A stretch of DNA of 64,000 nt from Saprospiraceae bacterium (GTDB taxonomy: Bacteria > Bacteroidota > Bacteroidia > Chitinophagales > Saprospiraceae). The notes below the pieces were generated by a model. That model was not told the DNA's origin, searched no databases, and worked only from the letters and a program-made list of their open reading frames with translations. The position numbers were made by a program, and so were the translations under genes. This document shows, one piece after another, positions 37,801 through 44,468 of the stretch (its first letter is position 1; the number at the start of each line of letters is the position of its first letter). The stretch covers positions 62,001-126,000 of the forward strand of contig JANQSS010000019.1 in assembly GCA_028279185.1 (NCBI GenBank), written 5' to 3'.

Positions 37801-39039
37801 ACGTTTATTTGCCGCAATAAAATGATCGATCAATGCCGAGGTATGAAATGATCGGGCAGGACTGGAGGCAATTTTATCATCATGAATGTAGGCCTCGACT
37901 TTCCAGGCATACGGTGTTTCACGATCCAATTCCGCAGTCAGCGCAGTGTTCCAATTAACCAATTGGGAAACAATCTCTGTTTCTTGTGTGTGTATTGGGA
38001 GGTTACGGTCCATGGCCTCCTGAGCCGACTGGTTATTGCCAATTTGGGTGACAATTAATTTATAGTGCACAGGGTCACCTTTTTTCACATTTGACGGACC
38101 ATTCCATGAAAAGATCGGCATAGAAGCCGGATTAAATACGCCTTCATCCTCCGGTTCGTTGAGCGCAATATTCCCAAGAGAATCACTGGCATACGTGAAA
38201 GCACATACGACACCAATACCTTCATTTTCAAACGTTGTGTTGCCCATTGCATCTTCGACATCCACTCGAATGGCATATTGTTCACCGTAATCCAACTCAG
38301 GAAAATCAGGACCATATTGAAAGGTCGTCATGGATGTCATCACCTTGTCTAATAGTGGTGTCTGTGATGCCAGAATGGCTTGATTTGGATCCATCCCTTT
38401 TGGTACATGCACCATGGTCAAATGATATGTTGCCTGGATCGCCGGATCATGATTACTGTGCCATTGTATAGGAATATTTTGCTGTTCGTTGTACGAAGCA
38501 ATACCATCGCAAGTTGGATGGACGATGTCTGGCGGGTTGTTGAGGTGCACGACCAACATAGCACATGCTTGCCTCATGAGATGTTTATCCTTCCTGAGGT
38601 TATCGACCACGTCAATGCAAATGTTGTACATCCCTTCCGGAAGGGCGTCACCTTGTAGCAGTGAATTTTTTTCAATACCACTGATCAACATGTTTGCCGG
38701 ATCTAAAAAATCACGCACGTCATGACCTGATAATACATTTGGACCTGGCATGAGCGTAAACGTAGGAAGGACGACATTAGGGTCAGATTGTAGCAAAATT
38801 CCGTTTCCCTCAATGGTTAATTGCAATGCCACTTCTATGGAAGGTTCGTTTTCGTCTAATAAATTTAAAATCATCTGAAGACGATCCGGAGACGGCGTCG
38901 AGTAATCTGACAAGTATGGCGAGTTTGGAGGAATAGCATTCACCATTCCATCAACTGGATACGTTTGCCCCCAGGATTGAATAGACCCCAGGATCAAAAT
39001 GCAAAAAACACAAAGCAAATGTCGACTAATTTTATTCAT
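34858..39039 (-). CDS. Large TANFOR-like envelope protein of unknown function
   Basis: The frame opens at 39069, but the ATG at 39039 gives a good signal peptide (MNKISRHLLCVFCILILGSIQSWGQ) and 1393 residues. Residues about 30-170 match my memory of the TANFOR domain of Bacteroidota (PPNSPYLSDY, FTLMPGPNVLSGHDVRDF, LPEGMYNICIDVVD). A second module with fibronectin-like strands follows, then a long body of alternating strands up to a GAGVRFMFRATSG and VGVDIAWSAQYEL region. No sorting domain is seen. The start overlaps the upstream barrel gene by 8 bases (ATGAATAA), indicating coupled translation. It may be a periplasmic or outer-membrane scaffold; this is inference. Confidence 0.65.
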   Translation of the reverse strand: MNKISRHLLCVFCILILGSIQSWGQTYPVDGMVNAIPPNSPYLSDYSTPSPDRLQMILNLLDENEPSIEVALQLTIEGNGILLQSDPNVVLPTFTLMPGPNVLSGHDVRDFLDPANMLISGIEKNSLLQGDALPEGMYNICIDVVDNLRKDKHLMRQACAMLVVHLNNPPDIVHPTCDGIASYNEQQNIPIQWHSNHDPAIQATYHLTMVHVPKGMDPNQAILASQTPLLDKVMTSMTTFQYGPDFPELDYGEQYAIRVDVEDAMGNTTFENEGIGVVCAFTYASDSLGNIALNEPEDEGVFNPASMPIFSWNGPSNVKKGDPVHYKLIVTQIGNNQSAQEAMDRNLPIHTQETEIVSQLVNWNTALTAELDRETPYAWKVEAYIHDDKIASSPARSFHTSALIDHFIAANKRVRILSTDNDDFSKLSGKGQIQLEKEGEWIPITFKDIHVEHFEGTNILRSGLIESEITDGYEIDIELGKEGEAEFRASHIVLNSENLKLRGVVEWTLPLASLNSNGPPKVMSKVHEIIYDTYALEGHVELQENNFQLVDPHGFELVLANSSKLYIGLNKNKLELDGHVRLPQAHVSDDEQPISIAFSDVASSKYFTVKNTEGFSSIKVDDEMNIHIAPSDVIFDFDIEQSPEKKSTHKAWMGMYMNEFIYRLGTIEDSTHQLKFPDDMSATVLTNLNPHFKGWVGDEGLDISFDVSNFSLPLVSFNTFIGSLSHAMLKIENSVVQSGHFKGAIYSQFIGDKPLPFTVNVHSDGLATGHLDESLNGMKVAIANADSKDPLTVTIRNAVFKNNVLLDMSVDMHWANNPVFRDGVESKINIPDFHVYGNGDIGVGGRNGFMPLQDMYTSVIDESFTMHFDSIGASLVNGRYVVATVGEMPMGNDFSAQSGDPVRSTVFTVGNAYTTDYPSPEQWLKVVTGVTDWTSQAFTDAGDFIDDVFKFEINQTNKKENNFTNTKFKVVDDSEFEGNNVYPVPLSLNRFGIPIGLKRVGVIRDELFGFGFVFEAEFNGETVIPGFDMKGAISVIIGGKTMPDDPKQTFQYAYVDAIIGTMDVDEVLTDKRLSKYYVKANTFTPQVPNVHRSNFPVLGGLRARFFINMKRNQNEKSDYAALPSFGHYGGGGLLGVGLNALGTDDLVSGIAGGDLILYNGQISQVDAYLRVSVHKDNVISAKGGLQFFLDMEEYFFKITGDAQVFYPVCGAVDFDVNYNWETEALEIRIAEEDDPAFLIFYPPGNGCTGVGAIVYFHYLDQHIDVGAGVRFMFRATSGAVKVFSFGEIRAQIDLNFDIMAKASVDWKDKFEIQKLGVKLSAGAKLTLHWISFTGKGTTVPLVYAYVSGEGDFLFYQDRIDFGAELKAHADILGVGVDIAWSAQYELGSNIFNQ

Positions 39040-40771
39040 TGAATCGATAATTGTATGATAGGATTGCACGCAACTCAGCGTATGAGTTTTCCTTTTGGAT
39101 GATTTCAGATTTTCTCAAGTGGCTTATCGTGAATCGAACGCTTCCGAGCTTATCCAGATGATAGCCAAGGTTGGCCCTATTGTCGATCAACCAATAGTGA
39201 TTAGCCCCACCTTTTGTATTATTCGAAAGTGTCAAAGTGTACCCAACATCCAGTCTGTGATGAAAGAATTTTCTGTTTGCCGCCAGACTAGGCCCCCATA
39301 CAATATCTTCATGAAAGTCGGTTTGGCGTGAAGAGTAATTCAAAGCACCATTTAAGGTTAAATACTTTGCCGGATTTCTCCACCGCAACCCAGTTGTGGC
39401 GTGAAAAAATTTAGTTTCGCTGTCCAAAATCTCATATTCATCGCGTCGATTTCCATTTTGAAGACTGAAGCTCGTGTACCAGACCGTGCGGCCAGAACTA
39501 GGAGACAATAAATAATTGGTGCTTAGGGATATGTTTTGAGTAATCTGATATAGGTTCAACGAATCGCTAAGTTCTTCTCTTACTACCTTCAAACTCGATG
39601 AGTAGTTATTAAAATTAAAACTGTACGACAGCCTGTCGAATAAACTCTGATTGACGCTTAACGCACCTATCACGCGGCGAGTTTGGGTGTTTTTATCTTT
39701 TTCGAGATTATTTCTTTGTATACCTGCACGACCACTTAAGCGGAGGCTTGATTTATGAAATGCCTTTGAGAGTTGAAGTGTGATGTTTTCAAGATCATTT
39801 TGAAAGTAATAAGATCCAAACGACTGGTATGCCGGGTCGATTCTTTTATAATTCAGACTTGCAGAAAATGTCCTTCGATTATAGGAAACGGAGCCTTCGA
39901 TTGCATCACTATATTCTGTCGATACGTTTGGGGTGAATAATGAACGGAGTGGCCTGAGCACATCAGGTAAACTAGTTTCTGATTCGTTAAATCGTGTATT
40001 TGAGGTATGGGCACTGTATCCATAGACGGCACGAACAATGACATTTCTAACAGGATTCAGCTGACCACTTAAACCGAGGGCCAGGTTCTCTTCAGGTTGT
40101 AGTGTAAAGTCTATGAACAAGCTCTTAATGCTATTCGCATCATCCTTCGCTTTGATCATATCTACTTGAAAGTAATTTCGAGCATTTTTTCGATCTTGAA
40201 TATTTATTTTTCCGCCAAAACCTGTTCGTTTATAAGAAGAGGAGCCGCCATTTAAAAAAACGTCTTCAGGTTCCACAGCTCGTCTCAATCGACCTGAGAA
40301 GCCGGCTAAAGAAATGATAGGCCCGGTATTTGTCGGTAAACGAAGTTCGGCACCCGCACCGAAAAAAATATGGCCATTCAACGTGTACGGAGAAAAGTTC
40401 ATCGTCCGATACCCCAGGTGTAATGTAATCCACTTGTATTTTGGACTCATTCCATAATGGTGAAAAGGTTGGAAAAACCGATTTTCCTGTTGACTCAGAC
40501 TAAAACTAAATGGGATATTCCAACCCTGAATATTTAAGTTTACATTTCCGGTAAATAAATAAGAAAAAGGATCTCGTCGGTTATCAATTCTACTAGCATG
40601 ATAGGCACCCAGGCGCATGCCTATATTTCCTGATAGTTTCAACTTTGGTTTGCCGTCGAAATCAGAAAAATCCTGCCCTTGAATAGGAATACTTGTAAGA
40701 ACAAAACACCATATAATGCATTTTTTTATTAATACTTTAATGGTCGGTTTTATTTTCTGGGCACAAGCCAC
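39032..40771 (-). CDS. Predicted outer-membrane beta-barrel protein heading the surface operon
   Basis: 579 residues from a GTG; no ATG is available before the signal core (KKCIIWCFVLTSIPIQG). After it, the protein is nearly continuous amphipathic strands separated by short turns (LKLSGNIGMRLGAYHASRID, WITLHLGYRTMNFSPY, FSASLNYKRIDP, SLRLSGRAG, LSYSFNFNNYSSSL, AILSYNYRFNE at the end), typical of a large outer-membrane barrel. No TonB box or plug is recognised. As the first gene of a five-gene operon of exported proteins it could be their membrane anchor or exit point, which is inference. Confidence 0.7.
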   Translation of the reverse strand: MACAQKIKPTIKVLIKKCIIWCFVLTSIPIQGQDFSDFDGKPKLKLSGNIGMRLGAYHASRIDNRRDPFSYLFTGNVNLNIQGWNIPFSFSLSQQENRFFQPFHHYGMSPKYKWITLHLGYRTMNFSPYTLNGHIFFGAGAELRLPTNTGPIISLAGFSGRLRRAVEPEDVFLNGGSSSYKRTGFGGKINIQDRKNARNYFQVDMIKAKDDANSIKSLFIDFTLQPEENLALGLSGQLNPVRNVIVRAVYGYSAHTSNTRFNESETSLPDVLRPLRSLFTPNVSTEYSDAIEGSVSYNRRTFSASLNYKRIDPAYQSFGSYYFQNDLENITLQLSKAFHKSSLRLSGRAGIQRNNLEKDKNTQTRRVIGALSVNQSLFDRLSYSFNFNNYSSSLKVVREELSDSLNLYQITQNISLSTNYLLSPSSGRTVWYTSFSLQNGNRRDEYEILDSETKFFHATTGLRWRNPAKYLTLNGALNYSSRQTDFHEDIVWGPSLAANRKFFHHRLDVGYTLTLSNNTKGGANHYWLIDNRANLGYHLDKLGSVRFTISHLRKSEIIQKENSYAELRAILSYNYRFNE

Positions 40772-41470
40772 GGATTTGATCGGTTTAAAGGTTATGGTAT
40801 AAAGATTTTTCTATAAGTAGTATACACATAATAGGTACAGATTTGATTCAAAAATGCGATGACCATGAAATGAAAACGTACGTAGAACTACGTAATTTGC
40901 AGTAGTCATCTGGAATCATTCTATGGCAGTAGTCGAATAAACGGGGGAAGGTTCACTCTCTAAGGCTTGCTGAACAGTGGAATAACCTCTGCTATGTGGT
41001 TCTTCATTCTCTTTTTAGGTAGCACGGCTCATTTATTCCTATTGTTCATTTCATGGGGAGTAATTTAAATTTGCACGCTTTTTATAAAGGTGATACTTTC
41101 GGGATCATAGTTTAACTCATAAAATACAGTTCTCTGATTATCAGTAATTCAGACATCCATTTATAATTTCAATGAAAAAAAATATTTCTCATTTGTATTA
41201 CGTATTAATACGATTTAATTCAATATAAATATACTGAAGTCGGTTTGTAGTCAAATACTGGAATCACGGTCTATATTCTTTTATGATCTCGCGATAATTG
41301 ACTCGCTGTCGTCAGCGGCTACTTGTCTTAATCTCGAAAATGCTTCGTTGGAGAGTTTAGTTTTAGTTCATGTATGGCATGGGCTCTTGTTTTCTGCTGG
41401 GCAGCTGCTTTCAACTGATATCTTGGGTTGCCATGGTCATACACTTACAAACTGCAATGTTAGTCGCGAA
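40772..41470. other. 699-base intergenic gap with a palindrome
   Basis: No coding frame resembles a known family. A perfect dyad TACGTAG-AA-CTACGTA lies at 40879-40894, about 110 bases upstream of the surface operon start, and could be an operator. A small hairpin CGCTG-TCGT-CAGCG lies at 41304-41317. The rest is AT-rich. The surface operon promoter must be near 40772-40860, but no clear -33/-7 pair is visible. Confidence 0.5.
40879..40894. promoter_or_regulatory. Perfect inverted repeat, candidate operator
   Basis: TACGTAGAACTACGTA has 7-base arms around AA. The size fits a dimeric helix-turn-helix regulator such as a LuxR/NarL-type response regulator. It lies 108 bases upstream of the barrel gene heading the surface operon. 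Confidence 0.4.
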
Positions 41471-41839
41471 TTACCAGGGGTTTTCTAAATCTTTTTTCAA
41501 GTAGGTGTGATTACGTTCTACATAATTGGATTTTGGGTTTGGTGCAATACCCTTTTTTTCCATTAGTTTTTTTAATGTAGCAATGGGTGTTAGAATAAGA
41601 AAAAAAACGACCGATAATAATATTTTAGATGTTACGAACCCGAGTCCTTCTGACAATTTATACCATAGCCACGTTATCCATGTAGCCAATACCGGAATAA
41701 AAAGACCAATAATTCCGAGGACCATTCCGATTATTAAAAATATCGGTTTTTTCGACAAATAGGACAAGACAATACAAGCAAGCACGAGAACAAGTGCCGT
41801 TTCAATGTTTTTTTCTTTATCTATTATTGATCTTTTCAA
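41471..41839 (-). CDS. SxtJ-like small membrane protein
   Basis: 122 residues with three hydrophobic helices (about 14-28, 31-55, 70-92) and the SxtJ pattern WITWLWYKLSEGLGFVTSKILLSVVFFLILTPIATL-like, here ending in a charged tail with NPW. SxtJ-like proteins consistently accompany NodU-type carbamoyltransferases, as here, and may hold the enzyme at the membrane or handle its product. The gene starts 5 bases after the DUF5989 stop and is the last of a three-gene operon. Confidence 0.8.
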   Translation of the reverse strand: MKRSIIDKEKNIETALVLVLACIVLSYLSKKPIFLIIGMVLGIIGLFIPVLATWITWLWYKLSEGLGFVTSKILLSVVFFLILTPIATLKKLMEKKGIAPNPKSNYVERNHTYLKKDLENPW

Positions 41840-41844
41840 AAGTA

Positions 41845-41994
41845 TCAGAATATAGTATAAATAAAGGGACTAAGCGCACTACCGCCTCCAATTACTATTA
41901 GTACTCCAATCAGCAGTAGAACAATTATGACGGGCATTAACCACCATTTTTTTCGTTCTTTCATGAAAGACCATAAATCCTTGAATGTTGACAT
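41845..41994 (-). CDS. DUF5989 family single-pass peptide
   Basis: 49 residues from the ATG at 41994; an upstream in-frame ATG at 42048 would lie within the preceding gene. The sequence has a short cytosolic part (STFKDLWSFMKERKKWWLMP) and one transmembrane helix, with the GGGSALSPFIYTIF ending characteristic of DUF5989. Such peptides occur between carbamoyltransferase and SxtJ genes in many phyla. The start is 10 bases after the carbamoyltransferase stop. A role as a membrane partner of the enzyme is inferred from constant association only. Confidence 0.85.
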   Translation of the reverse strand: MSTFKDLWSFMKERKKWWLMPVIIVLLLIGVLIVIGGGSALSPFIYTIF

Positions 41995-42004
41995 AGTATA
42001 ATTT

Positions 42005-43864
42005 TTAATCCAGCTTAAATGACCTTTCAAAAGTACGTCGTTTTTCAATGTCTTGTTCTTTTTTCAACAACACAAAATCTCCTAAAACCAATACATCCAT
42101 TTCAGTATCCATGAAGCATTGATATGCATCTTCTGGAGAACAAACGATTGGTTCTCCGCGAACATTAAAGCTCGTATTTACAACAACCCCTATTCCGGAC
42201 TTTTTCTTAAATGCCGAAATCAACTTGTAATATCGAGGGTTTGTCTTTGAGTTGACCGATTGAATGCGTGCGGAAAAGTCAACGTGAGTAATTGCGGGAA
42301 GTATTGATCGCTTGTGATAGAGTCTTTCTTTCATACCCAGTTCTTCATAATCGGCCGGAATTGGCATTCTGTATTCCTCCTTTATCGGAGCAACCAACAA
42401 CATATATGGAGAAGTCGGTGTCTTAATATCAAAGTAATCGCTCATGTCTTCTTCCAGAACGGAAGGAGCAAATGGTCTAAAACTTTCTCTGTATTTGATT
42501 TTTACGTTGAGTTTTAGCTGCATTTCCTCATTTCTAGGGTCGGCAATAATACTTCTATTTCCAAGAGCTCGGGGCCCAAACTCCATACGCCCCTGAAACC
42601 AACCAACAACATTTCCTTTAATCATCAATTCTGAAACGTACGTCGAAAGCTCATCAAAGGATGCGTAATAGTGTGCTTTCGCTCTGTGTTTTCTAAGTGT
42701 TTTTTGAATGTCTAATCGGGAATAGTCTGGGCCTAAATATGCACCTCGTAAGTTGTCATCACTGCCTGTTTCTCTGGTTTTATTAAAGTAGAGGTGTTGA
42801 GCCGCCAGTGCAGCTCCCAATGCGCCGCCCGCGTCCCCAGCTGCTGGCTGAATATAGATCTCCTTGAATATCCCGGTCTCAAGTAGCTTTCCATTCGCTA
42901 CACAGTTGAGCGCAACGCCACCGGAAAGACAAAGGTGTTTACTTCCGGTGAGTCTCTTTGCCTCTTCCGCCATTGCTAAAACAATTTCTTCTGTAACAAT
43001 TTGAATTGCTAGCGCAAGGTCACAATGGTGAGATTCCATGTCTGATTCTGGCTTTCTTCGTGCAAACCCGAATAATTTTTCCCATTTTCCTTCATCGATC
43101 ATACGTAATCCTTCTGCATAATGGAAATATTGTTGGTGTAAATAGATTGACCCATCTGGATGCAAGGTGACTAGCTTTTCCTTGATGATACGTACGAATT
43201 CTTTGGTGCGATTCCCGCTCTTATTGCCATACGGGGCTAACCCCATCAGCTTATATTCACCTGAATTAACCTTAAACCCTAAAAAATAGGTGAATGCAGA
43301 ATAAAGAAGTCCGACTGAATGTGGAAAATGAAGTTCTTTGAGAATCGTGATTGCTTCTTTATTACCATACGCAATTGTAGCCGTGGACCATTCGCCAACA
43401 CCGTCAATTGTTAAGATGGCTGATTCATCAAAGGTACTAGGGTAGTAAGTGCTTGCTGCATGTGATAAATGATGCTCAGGAAAAAGAGTTTTTATTTTCT
43501 TTTTAATTCCTGGTTCAATTTTCTCAAGCTCCTGCAAGATTAATCTTTTCAGAAACATCTTTTCTTTCAACCATACAGGCATGGCTTTAATAAAAGAGTT
43601 CAATCCTTTTGGTGCTACACGATAGTAAGTTTCTAATAATCGTTCAAACTTTAATAAAGGCTTGTCATAAAAGGCTACAGCATCTAAATCCGAGATGTCA
43701 ATACCGCTGTAGTCCAGACAAAACCCAATGGCATTACGCGGAAAATCAAAGTCGTGCTTTTTACGTGTAAAGCGCTCCTCTTGAGCCGCCGCGACCACCC
43801 GTCCGTCCGCGACTATCACAGCCGCCGAGTCGTGGTAAAATGCTGATATGCCCAATATTTTCAT
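42005..43864 (-). CDS. NodU/CmcH family carbamoyltransferase
   Basis: 619 residues from the ATG at 43864 (MKILGISAFYHDSAA), the family's standard opening; the longer start at 43900 is unlikely. The N-terminal Kae1-like domain shows HDSAA, EERFTRKKHDFDFP, HHLSHAAS (metal-binding histidines) and DGVGEW. The C-terminal part has GWFQGRMEFGPRALGNRSI and VNTSFNVRGEPIVCSPEDA, typical of Carbam_trans_C. The enzyme uses carbamoyl phosphate and ATP to carbamoylate a sugar or natural-product hydroxyl; the acceptor is unknown. It forms an operon with DUF5989 and SxtJ. The start codon lies in the 3' arm of a perfect hairpin. Confidence 0.93.
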   Translation of the reverse strand: MKILGISAFYHDSAAVIVADGRVVAAAQEERFTRKKHDFDFPRNAIGFCLDYSGIDISDLDAVAFYDKPLLKFERLLETYYRVAPKGLNSFIKAMPVWLKEKMFLKRLILQELEKIEPGIKKKIKTLFPEHHLSHAASTYYPSTFDESAILTIDGVGEWSTATIAYGNKEAITILKELHFPHSVGLLYSAFTYFLGFKVNSGEYKLMGLAPYGNKSGNRTKEFVRIIKEKLVTLHPDGSIYLHQQYFHYAEGLRMIDEGKWEKLFGFARRKPESDMESHHCDLALAIQIVTEEIVLAMAEEAKRLTGSKHLCLSGGVALNCVANGKLLETGIFKEIYIQPAAGDAGGALGAALAAQHLYFNKTRETGSDDNLRGAYLGPDYSRLDIQKTLRKHRAKAHYYASFDELSTYVSELMIKGNVVGWFQGRMEFGPRALGNRSIIADPRNEEMQLKLNVKIKYRESFRPFAPSVLEEDMSDYFDIKTPTSPYMLLVAPIKEEYRMPIPADYEELGMKERLYHKRSILPAITHVDFSARIQSVNSKTNPRYYKLISAFKKKSGIGVVVNTSFNVRGEPIVCSPEDAYQCFMDTEMDVLVLGDFVLLKKEQDIEKRRTFERSFKLD

Positions 43865-43877
43865 TCGCTGGCGAATG
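43862..43877 (-). promoter_or_regulatory. Perfect palindrome covering the carbamoyltransferase start codon
   Basis: On the minus strand CATTCGC-CA-GCGAATG has 7-base arms, and the last three bases are the start ATG. In RNA it could fold and hide the start; in DNA it could be an operator. The 2-base loop is tight for RNA, so a DNA site is at least as likely. Confidence 0.4.
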
Positions 43878-43982
43878 TAATACAATTTGATCTTCAACAT
43901 TTGTGGAATTGGGATTAAATAAAACGGTCTTTTCTACTTGAATACTTACCATTTAGGGCAAAATAAAGAGACTTGCATTTTC

Positions 43983-43990
43983 TACTTTTG
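43983..43990 (+). promoter_or_regulatory. -7 element TACTTTTG of the ArsC-like gene
   Basis: A perfect TAnnTTTG match, four bases before the ATG at 43995, with the same sequence and spacing as at 2880-2887. The -33 region is not recognisable. It supports the start at 43995 over the upstream in-frame ATG at 43938. Confidence 0.45.
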
Positions 43991-43994
43991 CGTC

Positions 43995-44351
43995 ATGCAA
44001 AAAACAATTTACTATTTAGGTACATGCTCCACTTGTCAACGTATAATGAAAGATTTGAAGGTTGATGATAGCTGGGTACAACGAGAGATAAAATCAAAGG
44101 CTATTACAAAAAAAGAAGTGGATCAAATGAAACGAATGGCTGGTAATTATGAAACACTATTCAGTCGTAGAGCCATGAAGTATCGACAATGGGGTCTCAA
44201 TGAAAAAGACTTAGATGAAAATGATTATCGTGATCTTATTTCAAAAGAATATACTTTCCTGCGCCGGCCCGTTGTCATTATAGATGGTGAAATTTTCGTT
44301 GGAAACGGTAAGAAAGCCGTTGAAGCTGCGAAATCAAAACTAGGGCTATGA
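43995..44351 (+). CDS. ArsC/Spx family thioredoxin-fold protein
   Basis: 118 residues from the ATG at 43995, four bases after a -7 element. The redox pair is C11-x-x-C14 in LGTCSTCQR, and the family Arg-Pro turn is in FLRRPVVIIDG. The helical insert (TKKEVDQMKRMAGNYETLFSRRAMKYR) is typical. The family includes arsenate reductase and the Spx/MgsR regulators; the CxxC points to the Spx-like or YffB-like branch. It is unlinked to the arsR operon 8 kb away. The two parS sites directly follow its stop. Confidence 0.85.
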   Translation: MQKTIYYLGTCSTCQRIMKDLKVDDSWVQREIKSKAITKKEVDQMKRMAGNYETLFSRRAMKYRQWGLNEKDLDENDYRDLISKEYTFLRRPVVIIDGEIFVGNGKKAVEAAKSKLGL

Positions 44352-44367
44352 TGTTTCACGTGGAACA
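44352..44367. other. parS site 1 (ParB/Spo0J binding)
   Basis: TGTTTCACGTGGAACA is a 16-base near-palindrome that differs from the canonical parS TGTTTCACGTGAAACA in one base (G for A at position 12). It starts one base after the last codon position of the preceding gene. A second, perfect site lies 35 bases further. ParB loads here and organises origin segregation with ParA and SMC. Confidence 0.88.
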
Positions 44368-44386
44368 GAAACATTGCTTTTTCTCG

Positions 44387-44402
44387 TGTTTCACGTGAAA
44401 CA
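44387..44402. other. parS site 2 (perfect consensus)
   Basis: TGTTTCACGTGAAACA is a perfect 16-base palindrome identical to the consensus chromosomal parS. Together with the copy 35 bases upstream, in a 117-base gap between two genes, it is very unlikely to be chance. parS sites cluster near the replication origin in nearly all bacteria with ParABS, and the candidate origin lies about 4.5 kb to the right. Confidence 0.93.
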
Positions 44403-44468
44403 TGCACATAAACCCAACATTAAGATCGTTTACTCGTTTACGAATAAAATTCTGAAATCTTTTCAATC

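Noticed and set aside
34858-39069. T9SS sorting domain at the end of the TANFOR-like protein
   Set aside because: The last 80 residues lack the YPNP-like start and the GxY / terminal Lys-rich pattern seen in the two true sorting domains of the window.
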